Part shown: piece after piece, positions 45,386 to 55,104 of the stretch | Numbering within the stretch: the stretch's first letter is position 1 | How the letters are laid out: every line of letters begins with the position of its first letter | Assembly (NCBI GenBank): GCA_036346275.1 | Contig: CM070719.1 | Span: 34,687,591-34,751,590 of the forward strand | Direction of reading: 5' to 3' | DNA from: Otatea glauca | Taxonomy: Eukaryota > Streptophyta > Magnoliopsida > Poales > Poaceae | Length of the DNA: 64,000 nt | Made by a program: the position numbers and the translations under genes | Notes under the pieces: model-generated | Databases searched by the model: none | Told to the model about the DNA's origin: nothing | What the model saw: only the letters and a program-made list of their open reading frames with translations

Positions 45386-46100
45386 TGCGACAAAAAACCC
45401 TACGGGCCCACACACGCCCGGCCGACGCGCCTCCCATACCTGCGCCGCCGCCCGCCCCCCCCCCCTGCCCCGCCCTGCTGCCTTCGCGCTCGCGCCGCCG
45501 CCCCGCCGCGCGTCGGCCGCGGCCTGCGCGCCCGCCCGCCCTGCGCGCCGCCCGCTCGGCCGCCGAAAGCCACGCCCGGCCGCCCTCCGCCGCGCCGCTG
45601 CCGCTTCGGCCGCCGAGACCCGCCCGGCCGACGCCCGCCCGCGCCGCTCTCCGCCCTCCGCCCTGCGCCCGGCGCGCGCGCCGCTGCTCGCCGCCGCCCG
45701 CCGCCGGCCGGTCGCCCTCCCGCCCGCGCGCCGCCGGTCGCCCTCCCACGCGCCGCCGCCTCCGCCGCCGCCGCCCGGCCGCCGCCCGCCCGCCCCCCCC
45801 GCGACCCGCCCTGCCGCCCCCGCCTTCCCGCCCACCTGTCCCTCGCCGGCACTGTCGCCCGCCGCTGCCCGACCGCCCGCCGGCCACCCGCCGTCGCCCG
45901 CTGCCCGCTGCGCGCCGCCCGGCCGCCCGCCCTCCCGCCGTGCCACCACCCTTCTCGATGCCCGAGACGCCGCCCTCCCGGCCGGCGGCCCCCCCCCTTT
46001 GTCCTCGCCGCCGCGCCATCGGCGCGCCCGCCAGTGCCACCTCGCCGTCGGGCGCCACCTCCCTCCCGGACCCTCGCGCGCCCCACCGGCGTTGGAGAAG
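45386..46100. other. extremely C-rich CACTA leader
   Basis: Almost purely CCG/CGC/CCC trinucleotide-like DNA on the plus strand, in sharp contrast to the AT-rich surroundings. Long minus-strand open frames here consist of Gly/Arg/Ala runs and look like composition artefacts. It ends GGAGAAGGTATATTT, a possible 5' splice donor of an untranslated exon. Confidence 0.6.
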
Positions 46101-46607
46101 GTATATTTCATCTCTTTTTATATTCGTTTAAAGTTATTTCATCTCATTTTATATTCGCTGCATATGATATATATTTTTTTATTTTCTCGCTGCCGTTGTA
46201 TATAACGTTAGAGTTTAGGGTTTGTGTCGAACAGTAGAGAGCATAGGCGTCACCCGTTCGGGAACGGCGCATCTCACATTTGCTTTGAGGTGCGCGGTTC
46301 CGGAATTATCCAACGTATTTTGGACAGCCCGAGAATGTTGGTTGTTGCATAGGGCCTGTGACGTGCGAGCGATCCGAACGTAATTTCGGCCACATAACCC
46401 TGTTGTTCTCCGATGCACCAGCATCAGGCGTGCGTTTGGAGAACAAATTATCTTGCCAATTTCGTTCGATTAGTAGCGCTGCGTCACAGTCGCATGCAAT
46501 AGCCTCCATTCTTGGGTGGGTTTAGAACACATCTTTCCTAATAGGGTTGTCTTTGTCACCTAAGCCACGGTCGACGTTGACATTGTTTCATTTGTTTAGC
46601 TTTGATA

Positions 46608-49305
46608 ATGGGTGATGATCGAAGGCGATGTATGACGGATGGAGGAGTGATGGAGGCACTCAAGGAATGAGGCGGATCACGGATGCTTTCTTGAAGCAAG
46701 CATTATTTGGAGGAGCTGAATATGTGTATTGCTGTGTACCCTCTGCGAGAATAACAGCTACTCTGACAAGGATATAGTGCGATATCACATTTGCAAAAAC
46801 GAGTTCATGCCTAACTATTTGGTGTGGCACCGTCATGGAGAGGCCGCAGGGCAGGCCATTGAGATGGAAGAGATGCTGGACCATGTGGAGGATCACGACC
46901 GGATGGAAGAGATGCTGGATGATCTTGGCAGGGGGACATAATTTAACTCCGGGGAGGGGTCACAGCCGGAGGAGGTTAAGGAATTCTATAGGCTACTTGA
47001 CGCCTCGGACGAGAAGCTGCATGACTTGACCAATGTGACCGTCCTGCAGGCGGTCACACGGCTTATGTCGATGAAGTCGAAGTTCAACTTTTCGAACAAA
47101 TACTTCAACGCTTTGCTTGAACTAATGAATGATGTCCTTCCGCCTAACCACAAGATGCCAAAGGATTTGTACCAATCGAAAAAGTTGATGGCTAGCCTCG
47201 GGATGAATTACCAGAAGATTGATGTGTGCGAGAATAATTGCATCTCGTTCGGAAGGATCATGACAAGGATACCCATTGTATGCATTGCGGTAAGTGCGAT
47301 TCGTTGAGGTGGTAGATGAGGAAGGGTATCGGTGACTACAAAGGTCGCGACTAAGCAGCTTCGGTACATGCCGATCATGGATAGGCTTAAACGGCTGTAC
47401 ATGTCAAAAGAAACAGCGAAATATATGCGGTGACACAAAGAAGGTAAACGTGAGGACCAAGACCCGGATATGATGGTGCATCCGTCTGATGGCGAGGCAT
47501 GGCAGGCATTGGACCGATTCGATCCTGCATTTGCAAGCAACCCTAGGAGTGTCCGTCTTGGTTTGTCCACGGACGGTTTCACACCTTTCAGCAGAAGCGC
47601 TAGCCCCTACTCTTGTTGGCCGATCTTCGTCATGCCATACAATATTCCACCTGAGATTTACTTGAAAGAGGGGTTCATATTCCTTGCTCTTGTCATTCCA
47701 GGTCCTAAGCATCCAGGGAAGGATCTCAATTTGTTCATGCGGCCCTTAATTGATGAGTGAAGAAGTTGTGGCGAGGAAAAGGCATCTGACAGCGTTGGTG
47801 GCGAAGAATTTACCTTACGAGCCGCATACCGTGGTCACCCATGATTTGTTGGCATATGGCATTTGGGCGGTGGTGTGTTCATGGTCGCTGTGTTGTCCAA
47901 TTTGTATGGTGACTACGATGCATTGAGCTCACGCCGCGGTAAAAGATCACATTCTTCAATTGCCATCGACGATGGCTTCCGTGAGCACCCTTTTAGGAGC
48001 GAGCGCCAAAGCATTTCGAAAAGGACGAGAAAGTTAAAAAGGGCCGCGAGGCGACTCACGGAGAGGAGATAGCTGAATGGCATAGTCGGCTTGCGATCTA
48101 CTAAGTGGGTTTCACGGCTATGGACGGGAGCACAAGCGGACTCATATTTCTTTTCTTTGGGAGCGCCTTACGCGAAAGCTTTGATTACGCCGCATAACAT
48201 AGATTTGATGCACCAAGAGCGCAATGTGGCAGAAAGCATCATAAGCATGGTGTTTGATGTAACCGACAAAACAAAGGATAACGTGAGTGCTAGGAAAGAC
48301 ATGGGTGATCATTGTGCTAGGCCGTGGCTCGAGGTTAAAGTTGGTTTAAATGGAAATGAGAGCCGGCCACGAGCTCCATCTTGTGTGAAGCCGTAAGACC
48401 GTAAGCAGATTTTGAGGTGGTTGAAAACTCTAAAGTTTCCTGATCGCTATGCATCTAACATAAAACGGGTTGTGAATGTCAGCACCGGTAAGCTAAATGG
48501 GCTAAAGAGTCATGATTACCATATTATCATGGAAAGACTTGTTCCGGTAATGTTTCGTGGCTATTTTGATAATGAGTTGTGGAGGATGTTAGCCGAGCTC
48601 AGTTACTTCTATAGGCAGATATGCGGTAAGGAAATCTCTAAGGCGTTGATGCGAGAAGTTAGAAGGAACTCCATTGCTTGTATGCAAGTTGGAAAAAACT
48701 TCCCACTGGTTTTATGAATGTGATGCAACATCTGCTGGTGCAACTACCTTGGGAAGCGAAGGTTGGAGGTCTGCTTGATTCGGATGGATGTATAGTCGAG
48801 GAAGGGAGTTGAAAAAGCTTAGAGCTACGATGCGCAACAAGGCAAGGGTGGAGGGTGTATCGCGAGAGGCTTATGCAAGTAAAGAGATCACAAACTTCTC
48901 AACAAAGTATTTCGCACTCAAGCACAACGTGAATGTCCGTAAGAATCAGTACCGTGCTGCGGAAGAAGAATCGTTGACCGAACTTAAGCTTTTTCAATGC
49001 AAGGGTCAACCTGTTGGGTCGTACACTGCACACCATGTTGAGTATGAGGAGTGGAACATGGCCATGCTTTACATGTTCACTAACATGGTAGAAGTTGAAA
49101 AATATTTTGAGTAAGTGACTTTCTAAATTATGTTTTCAACATTTCAGTGTAGTGTCCTTTTTAACACGAGAATAAATGACGCAGAGTATTTGACAAAGAA
49201 AATTGGAAGTCAACTGGACAACCCACAACTAAGCAATTGGATAACCTACGTCGTGATGGGTTGAAAGGCGGCCCAAGCTTCGTGCAATGGTTCCGTCAGC
49301 ATGTA
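46608..49305 (+). pseudogene. CACTA transposase (TNP2-like, transposase_21 and DUF4218)
   Basis: ATG at 46608 (MGDDRR), then after a frameshift MYDGWRSDGGTQGMRRITDA and HICKNEFMPNYLVWHRHGEA (transposase-associated domain). LGLSTDGFTPFSRSASPYSC and LVIPGPKHPGKDLNLFMRPL (about 47545-47750) are the transposase_21 core. HNIDLMHQERNVAESIISMV (about 48195), FPDRYASNIKRVVNVSTGKL and MERLVPVMFRGYF (48430-48570) form the next block with the DUF4218-like region, ending KNQYRAAEEESLTELKLFQC and VEVEKYFE. The part around 47760-48190 is scrambled. A last segment, FDKENWKSTGQP, follows a short intron. Frameshifts and stops make it non-functional. Confidence 0.85.
49111..49184 (+). other. probable 74-bp intron in CACTA transposase
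   Basis: GTAAGT donor at 49111 and GACGCAG acceptor ending at 49184. Splicing joins KYFE to VFDKENWK in phase, which matches the continuity expected at this point of the family. Confidence 0.65.
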
Positions 49306-49392
49306 ATTTGACTATTTATTCATTTTCCTAAAATGAATTGTTGTAGTAACATAATATTAGACTAACAGTGATGAATGTTGCTATATAGTGTA

Positions 49393-51010
49393 CGTAGTTT
49401 ACAAATTGCCGTTGGATGTGTGATTGGATTATCTAAGGATCTGATAGAATGTCTCCTTCTGGTTTGAGAGATTGATATATATATTATAACTGCAAATGCT
49501 TTTTTGTCTGCTGAGTGGATGTCCTATTTACTAGAGAGGTCATGCCAAAATTTTGTACATTTCAATGACTTAGTTTTAAGCCGGTTTTAAAGAGTTAAAA
49601 GGTTGGTTTCGGTCTTTTAGTAGAGGTAGTAGGTTTGGTGTCTAGTTCATTCTTTTAGTATATATCAATCTGGGTAATCTGTTGCAAAAGTGATAATTTT
49701 TGTTGAAATGCATAACTTAGTCGATTTTAGGACATTTAGGCAACTCTTTCTTAAACCTTGCACAAATCATCTCAATGTTCATACTTGAAAAGGTTTACTT
49801 GTGTGCTTATGAAAGTTCATTCTTTGTGCTCCAGTAGATAAGTGATGGTTTACCAAATTATTAACCCATTACGTGCTATTTGATTTTTCTTTACATCAAT
49901 AACTTTTGATTTGAACCTTATATTGTGTTGACTTCTTGGAATTGAAAAGTTATCTTAAGACAACTTGTTCAATTGTGAACTTATGTTTTAAATGCTTTAT
50001 ATGGCATCCTTGTAGAATGTGTTGTTTGCCCATGTACAATCTGATTGTTTATCCTTGTAGAATGCTTTGTATTTGTACTTTGTATATTGAACTCTTAAAA
50101 TGACTACCAAAACTCTTAATTGCTTCTTTGAACTATTTTCACTTTGTTTGTTATCTTTTGAATACTCGGTGATGCAATTGGGGTCTTTGGAAGTTGAATT
50201 AAATAATTTTAGTTGTAATCTTGGCCTTATGTTAATATTAGAGAGTATTACTTTGATGCTTCATTGAATATGAGATTGATGTTCATATGATTATTGCAGC
50301 ATATCTTGACTAGCTCGTACGTGTAGTTCTTATATATAGTATCTATTCTTGTTTAGCTTGACCTGTCATATTGATATTCTCATATTGTGTCTTGATTGAA
50401 TAGTACTATTGATATTCTCATATTGATATTCATGTGAATCAGCATAATGTTACTTGTAGCACAACCTAAGTTAATCTTGAACTTGCAGGTTTCTAGGTCA
50501 CGCCCTCCAGCGCGTACTAACGGCGACATCATAGAAGACATCTTCAACAATAGCGACGGTGGTGGTAGCGCCCTAACTCCAACAACCCGAGGCATGAATT
50601 CCATTGTGAGCTCGATTGGTGTATAAGCTGTTGTACTTTATAACTTGTTGTGATGGATACGTTGTGATCGACTTATTGTGATGGACTTATTTTAATGGAA
50701 TGTGGATTGTATCTATTGCGGTTGTAATGTGTTTATGCGTCATTGCGTAGTTTACAAATTCTTGTTGGATGTGTGATTGGATTATCTAAGGATCGCTAGA
50801 ATGTCTCATACGGTTTGAGAGATTGATATATATATATTATAACTGCAAATATTTTTTTGTCTGCTGAGTGGATGTCCTATTTACAAGAGAGGTCATGCCG
50901 AAATTTTGTACATTTCGGAGACTTAGTTTTAAGCGGTTTTGGGGAGTTAAAGGTTGGTTTGATATTTTAATCTTGGTAATAGGTTTGGTGTCTCGTTTGT
51001 TAATTCTTCG
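49393..51010. repeat. pair of direct repeats (about 265 bp) in the CACTA 3' part
   Basis: CGTAGTTTACAAATT... at 49393-49655 recurs at 50745-51010. Both copies hold GTGTGATTGGATTATCTAAG and GCTGAGTGGATGTCCTATTT. One lies in the AT-rich intron-like DNA after the transposase exon, the other just after the terminal exon. Confidence 0.85.
50489..50635 (+). pseudogene. possible terminal exon of CACTA transposase
   Basis: After TTGAACTTGCAG, a perfect 3' splice signal, an open frame reads VSRSRPPARTNGDIIEDIFN and ends MNSIVSSIGV with TAA. It has protein-like composition in otherwise AT-rich DNA. The 1.2-kb gap before it (49310-50485) would be an intron with no other recognisable exon. Confidence 0.5.
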
Positions 51011-51239
51011 TTCGCTTGAACTTCATTGTGGAGTTTGTCTTTTGTGTTAGTGTTTTTGATCAGATTTGAACAAAATAGATGATCCTTCTTATTTATTCTT
51101 CACTTAGTAATTTTTAGTTTCAATTTTCTTTTTGCCTTTTCTTTTCTTCTTTAGTTGTTATATGTATTGAGTGCGATACATATATATATAAATACATACA
51201 TTTGGATATATATATATATATACATTTTTTTGTAAAAAT

Positions 51240-51550
51240 GACTGATAAATTCGTGGGTTTAATAAACCCACGAATTTAACAGATTAAATTCGTGGTTTTA
51301 ATTTTCCCACGAATTTAACAGATTAAATTCGTGGGTTTAATAAACCCACGAATTTAATTCAGATTCCCAATTAAATTCGTGGGCTTGACAGAAACCCACG
51401 AATTTAACTTAAATTCGTGGGTACCCACGAATTTAATTAATTAATTTCGTCGAGTTAAATTCGTGAACTAAATTCGACGGTTTGCTCACGAATTTAAATT
51501 AAATTCGTGGGTTTTAGCTTAAATTCGTGGGTTTTTGGCCCACGAATTTT
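51240..51550. repeat. 3' subterminal repeats of CACTA
   Basis: Many AAATTCGTGGG and CCCACGAATTT motifs, including AAACCCACGAATTTAACAGA head-to-head pairs. This mirrors the 5' subterminal block. Confidence 0.85.
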
Positions 51551-51568
51551 TCACTGATTCTTGTAGTG

Positions 51569-52710
51569 TCTTCCTCAGATGAAGAAGAGCCAAGGTCCAA
51601 AGGACTAGCTGGGCTCGCTCTGGATGAATCCACACCACCTTCACCTTCATCTTCACTACCACTATGCCTCATGGCCAGAAATGATGAAGACAAGGTGAGT
51701 GATTCTCCTCCTTATGAAGAGCTAGTAGAAATCATTAAAGAACTTAATGATGCTTTATGTGTTAAAACTGCTAAAGATAAAGCTCTTAAAAAAATGCTAC
51801 TAGCTTGTTGAATAAGAATGATCTGATTATTGCTAAAGTTGAAACTCTTGAATATGACATTAAGACCATGCAAGAAAAATATGATGTTCTAGAGATTAGT
51901 CAAAATGAGCTTATAGATAAACATGAAAAACTTTCATATGCTCATTCTGTACTAAATTCTAATCATGCTCTTCTTACTGATTCTCATGATTCTTTGAAAA
52001 CCACACACATACAACTTGTTAAAGATCATGATGAATTGCTTGATAAATACTATGATCTAGAAATTGACAATGAGATGCAGATAAGCAAATCTAAAAGTAT
52101 TTCATCTTGTAATGTTTCAATTAATTGTGATCTGCCTTCTGATGAAATGCTTATTCCTAGCTCATCTAGCATCTGTAGTAAAAACTGCAAAAATGCTTTG
52201 TATGCTAAAGAACTCATGACAGAAAACAGTGAGATGAAATCCAAGGTAGCTAAATTTGACAAAAGACTAGAAAAATGCTTCCTTGGTAGTCTCACTCTTG
52301 ATAAAATTCTTGGGGAACAAATGATTGTTATGGGTAAAAAGGGATTATGTTATAAAATCAGATCTATGCCTAGAAAGAATGAACAGCCAAAACCTAAGAT
52401 AAATTTTATTAAGAGTAGGACTCAATGCTGTTACTGCCATAATGACAATCATACTTCTAAAAATTGCACCTTTGCTAGTGCTTCATATGCTAAGGTAAAT
52501 AGAAGATGCATGGTTGATGCTCATTACATGTTGTTTAAGGATTTTAGGGGTAAAATGAATGTTAAATATGTTGGCCCCTCTAATCTGGACAAAAATTTTA
52601 AAGCTATTTGGGTGCCTAAGTCCTTACATACTAATCCATTTGGCCCCAAAGTTGTTCAGACTAACACTAATGGACCCAAAAGTATTTGGGTACCTAAAAT
52701 CAAGAAATGA
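51569..52710 (+). pseudogene. gag: Sirevirus gag C-terminal extension
   Basis: After the TCT duplication the gag frame resumes as SSDEEEPRSKGLAGLALDES, through EELVEIIKELNDALCVKTAK. A frame change near 51800 leads to LIIAKVETLEYDIKTMQEKY and a long coiled-coil stretch typical of Sirevirus Gag (heptads such as HEKLSYAHSVLNSNHALLTD). A second zinc knuckle, CCYCHNDNHTSKNC, is at about 52423-52465. It ends GPKSIWVPKIKK before the protease frame. The extended, coiled-coil Gag distinguishes this lineage from other copia elements. Confidence 0.85.
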
Positions 52711-52722
52711 ATACTATTTTAG

Positions 52723-53430
52723 GTGAACTACAAGAGTGGTAGCCGGCACTGGGTTATTGACAGTGGCTGCACACAGCACATGACTGGCACCTCAAGGATA
52801 TTCACCTCAGTTGAAAAAGAGAATGATCCAAGTCATAAAATCACCTTTGGAGATAACAGTAAAAGAAAAGTAAAGGGAAATGGTAAGATAGCTATCTCAA
52901 ATGATCACTCTATTGAAAATGTATTACTAGTCGATTCTTTAAATTTTAATCTATTATCTGTTGCTCAACTTTGTGGTTTAGGATTCCATTGTACCTTTTC
53001 TATTAATGGGGTAACAGTACTTGACAAAGATGAAAAGCTTATTTTTAAATGTTTCAGATTTCAAAATCTCTACCTCGTTGATTTTAACTCTAACTCATGC
53101 ATTTCAACTTATCTGCTTGCTAAAGTTTCACTTGGTTGGCTTTGGCACAGACGACTTGGGCATGTGGGTATGTCTAATCTCAAAAAACTTTTCAAAAATG
53201 AGCTAGTAGTGGGCCTAAAGGATGTTAAATTTGAAAATGATAAACTTTGCAGTGCTTGTCAAGCTGGCAAGCAAGTAGCTAACTCTCATCCTGCTAAAAA
53301 TATCATGTCCACTACTAGGCCTCTAGAACTTTCGCATATGGATGTTTTTGGTCCTACCTCATATGCAAGTATAGGTGGCAACTCATACTGCCTTGTAATT
53401 GTGGATGATTTCTCTAGATTCACTTAGGTA
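52723..53430 (+). pseudogene. pol: Sirevirus protease, gag-pre-integrase and integrase start
   Basis: The frame opens at HWVIDSGCTQHMTG with the protease D-S-G at residues 13-15. The gag-pre-integrase zinc site follows (LWHRRLGHVGMSNL, LCSACQAGKQ). The integrase begins with the first catalytic Asp in LSHMDVFGPTSYAS and stops at a TAG at 53425-53427 after DDFSRFT. A single change from Trp TGG would create it. Confidence 0.88.
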
Positions 53431-54698
53431 TTCTTTTTGCCAAATAAAAGTGAAGTTGGAAAAATATTTAAACTTTTGCAAAAAGGGCTCAAAATAAATT
53501 TGACTCCCCTATTAAGAAGATTAGAAGTGACAATGGATCTGAATTTGTCAATACTAACATTGTTGAATACCGTGATGAGTTAGGTATAAAGCAAGAATTT
53601 TTAGCCACATACACCCCTCAACAAAATAGTGTGGTTGAAAGGAAAAATATAACTCTCATAGAAATGGCAAGGACAATGTTGGATAAGTATAACACTTTTG
53701 ATGTTTTCTGGGCTGAAGCCATCAACACTGCATGTTATGCGATTAACAGACTCTATCTTCACCGACTTCTCAGGAAGACCTCATGTGAGCTTCTAGTAGG
53801 ACGAAAACCAAATATCACATATTTTCGTGTGTTCGGATGCAAGGTATATATGTATAAAAAGAGAACACACTTGAGTAAATTTCAAAAGAGGTGTGATACA
53901 GGTATCATGCTAGGTTACTCTTCTAAATCCAAAGCTTATAGAGTTTTCAATAATTCAACTAGTTTAGTAGAGCAAACATATGATGTTAAGTTTGATAAAT
54001 CTAATGGCTCACAAGGTGAGCATGAGAATCTAGCTGATGTAGGAGAAGAAGCTCTAAGAGAATCTATGAAGAAAATGGAAACTGGTGAGATCAAGCCCAA
54101 AGAAGACAAAGATGATCTACCAACAATGTCCATATCTCCTCAAGATGGATCACAACTCGAAGAGGATGAAAAGAAGGATGGAGGACTAAGTTTCATAAAA
54201 AGCCATCACACCATTACAAAGGATCACCCTGTAGATCAAATCATTGGTGAATTTAGTAAGGGTGTTCAAACTCGTTCTAAACAAGCTTCTTTTTGTGAAC
54301 ATTACTCTTTTGTTTCATGTGTTGAACCCAGAACAGTAGATGAAGTTTTGAAGGATATTGACTGGATTATGGCAATGGAAGAAGAGCTCAACAACTTTGA
54401 AAGAAACAAAGTTTGGAACTTGGTGGAAAGACCTACATATCATAATATCATTGGGACAAAGTGGGTCTTCAGAAATAAACAAGATGAAAATGGTGTGGTC
54501 ACTCACAATAAAACAAGACTGGTAGCTCAAGGATACACTCAAGTTGAAGGCTTGGACTATGGAAAAACTTATGCGCCTGTAGCTCGACTTGAAGCCATAC
54601 GGTTCCTTCTAGCCTTTGCATGTCATTTCAATACAACTCTTTTTCAAATGGATATTAAAAGTGTTTTTCTTAATAGAATCATTGAAGAAACTATATAA
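53431..54698 (+). pseudogene. pol: Sirevirus integrase C-terminal part and RT N-terminus
   Basis: IRSDNGSEFVNTNIVEYRD (second catalytic Asp) lies in a shifted frame near 53520. The main frame from 53631 has VVERKNITLIEMARTM with the catalytic Glu and VFGCKVYMYKKRTHLSKF. A long variable linker follows, then RT: WNLVERPTYHNIIGTKWVFR, KTRLVAQGYTQVEGLDYGKT, QMDIKSVFLNRIIEETI. It ends in a TAA near 54698, before the YVDD polymerase motif. Homology disappears just after, so the 3' half is deleted. Confidence 0.88.
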
Positions 54699-54699
54699 G

Positions 54700-55104
54700 T
54701 TGAACAATGTGGAATATAAGAATCCAGGTGTCTTCATAACCGGCCCAGAAGTGCCTGAGGGAGAGATAGGGTCGAGTGGAAGGCCCAGAGGATAAGCTCC
54801 GCGCCAAGCCTTGCTGCCGTGCGCAAGGGGATATATCCTAGAGACAATTGAACAAATATTTAGATATAAGAGATATGATTGTAATCCGAGTTGTTAGCAG
54901 GATAAGATAAAGATGTAAACTCTATCTTGTAACCGATTAGAATCCAATAACCGATCGGAATCCCTTAATCGATCGAGACTCTGTAAACCGCCCCACCCCC
55001 ATTATATAAGGGAGAGGGCGGACAACAACAGGGGAACGAGCAATCTTAGATCCAAGAGATCTAAATAATCCCAGCACACAGGACTGGGGTATTACCTCCT
55101 CCAT
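54700..55104 (+). repeat. unrelated LTR fragment
   Basis: CCCCCATTATATAAGGGAGA (about 54990-55015) is an LTR-style promoter, followed by a CCCAGCACACAGGACTGGGG / TATTACCTCC tail commonly seen at gypsy LTR ends. It is not similar to the neighbouring LTRs. The left boundary with the truncated RT is not defined; the right is cut by the Tekay-like LTR. Confidence 0.5.

Larger units (their letters stand above)
45175..51568 (+). mobile_element. CACTA (En/Spm-type) DNA transposon, 6394 bp
   Basis: It starts CACTACAAGAAACAGAG and ends CTGATTCTTGTAGTG. The 32-bp terminal inverted repeats (45175-45206 and 51537-51568) differ at only two positions. TCT flanks both sides (45172-45174 and 51569-51571), the 3-bp CACTA duplication. 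Subterminal AAATTCGTGGG repeats occur in both orientations at both ends. It carries a TNP2-like transposase pseudogene (46608 onward). It sits inside the Sirevirus gag frame, which resumes beyond it. Confidence 0.95.
44031..54700 (+). mobile_element. Sirevirus-like copia internal region, 3' truncated, split by CACTA
   Basis: Internal part of the element whose 5' LTR ends at 44030. Gag and its long C-terminal extension are interrupted at 45174/51569 by the CACTA element. Protease, integrase and the first third of RT follow; everything after FLNRIIEETI is lost near 54700, including the RT active site, RNase H, the envelope-like region and the 3' LTR. Loss of the 3' LTR prevents a target-duplication check. 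Confidence 0.85.

Noticed and set aside
45309..46111. Three overlapping minus-strand open frames of 228-249 codons
   Set aside because: They consist of Gly/Arg/Ala runs in all three frames over C-rich DNA, with no domain; stops are rare only because of composition.
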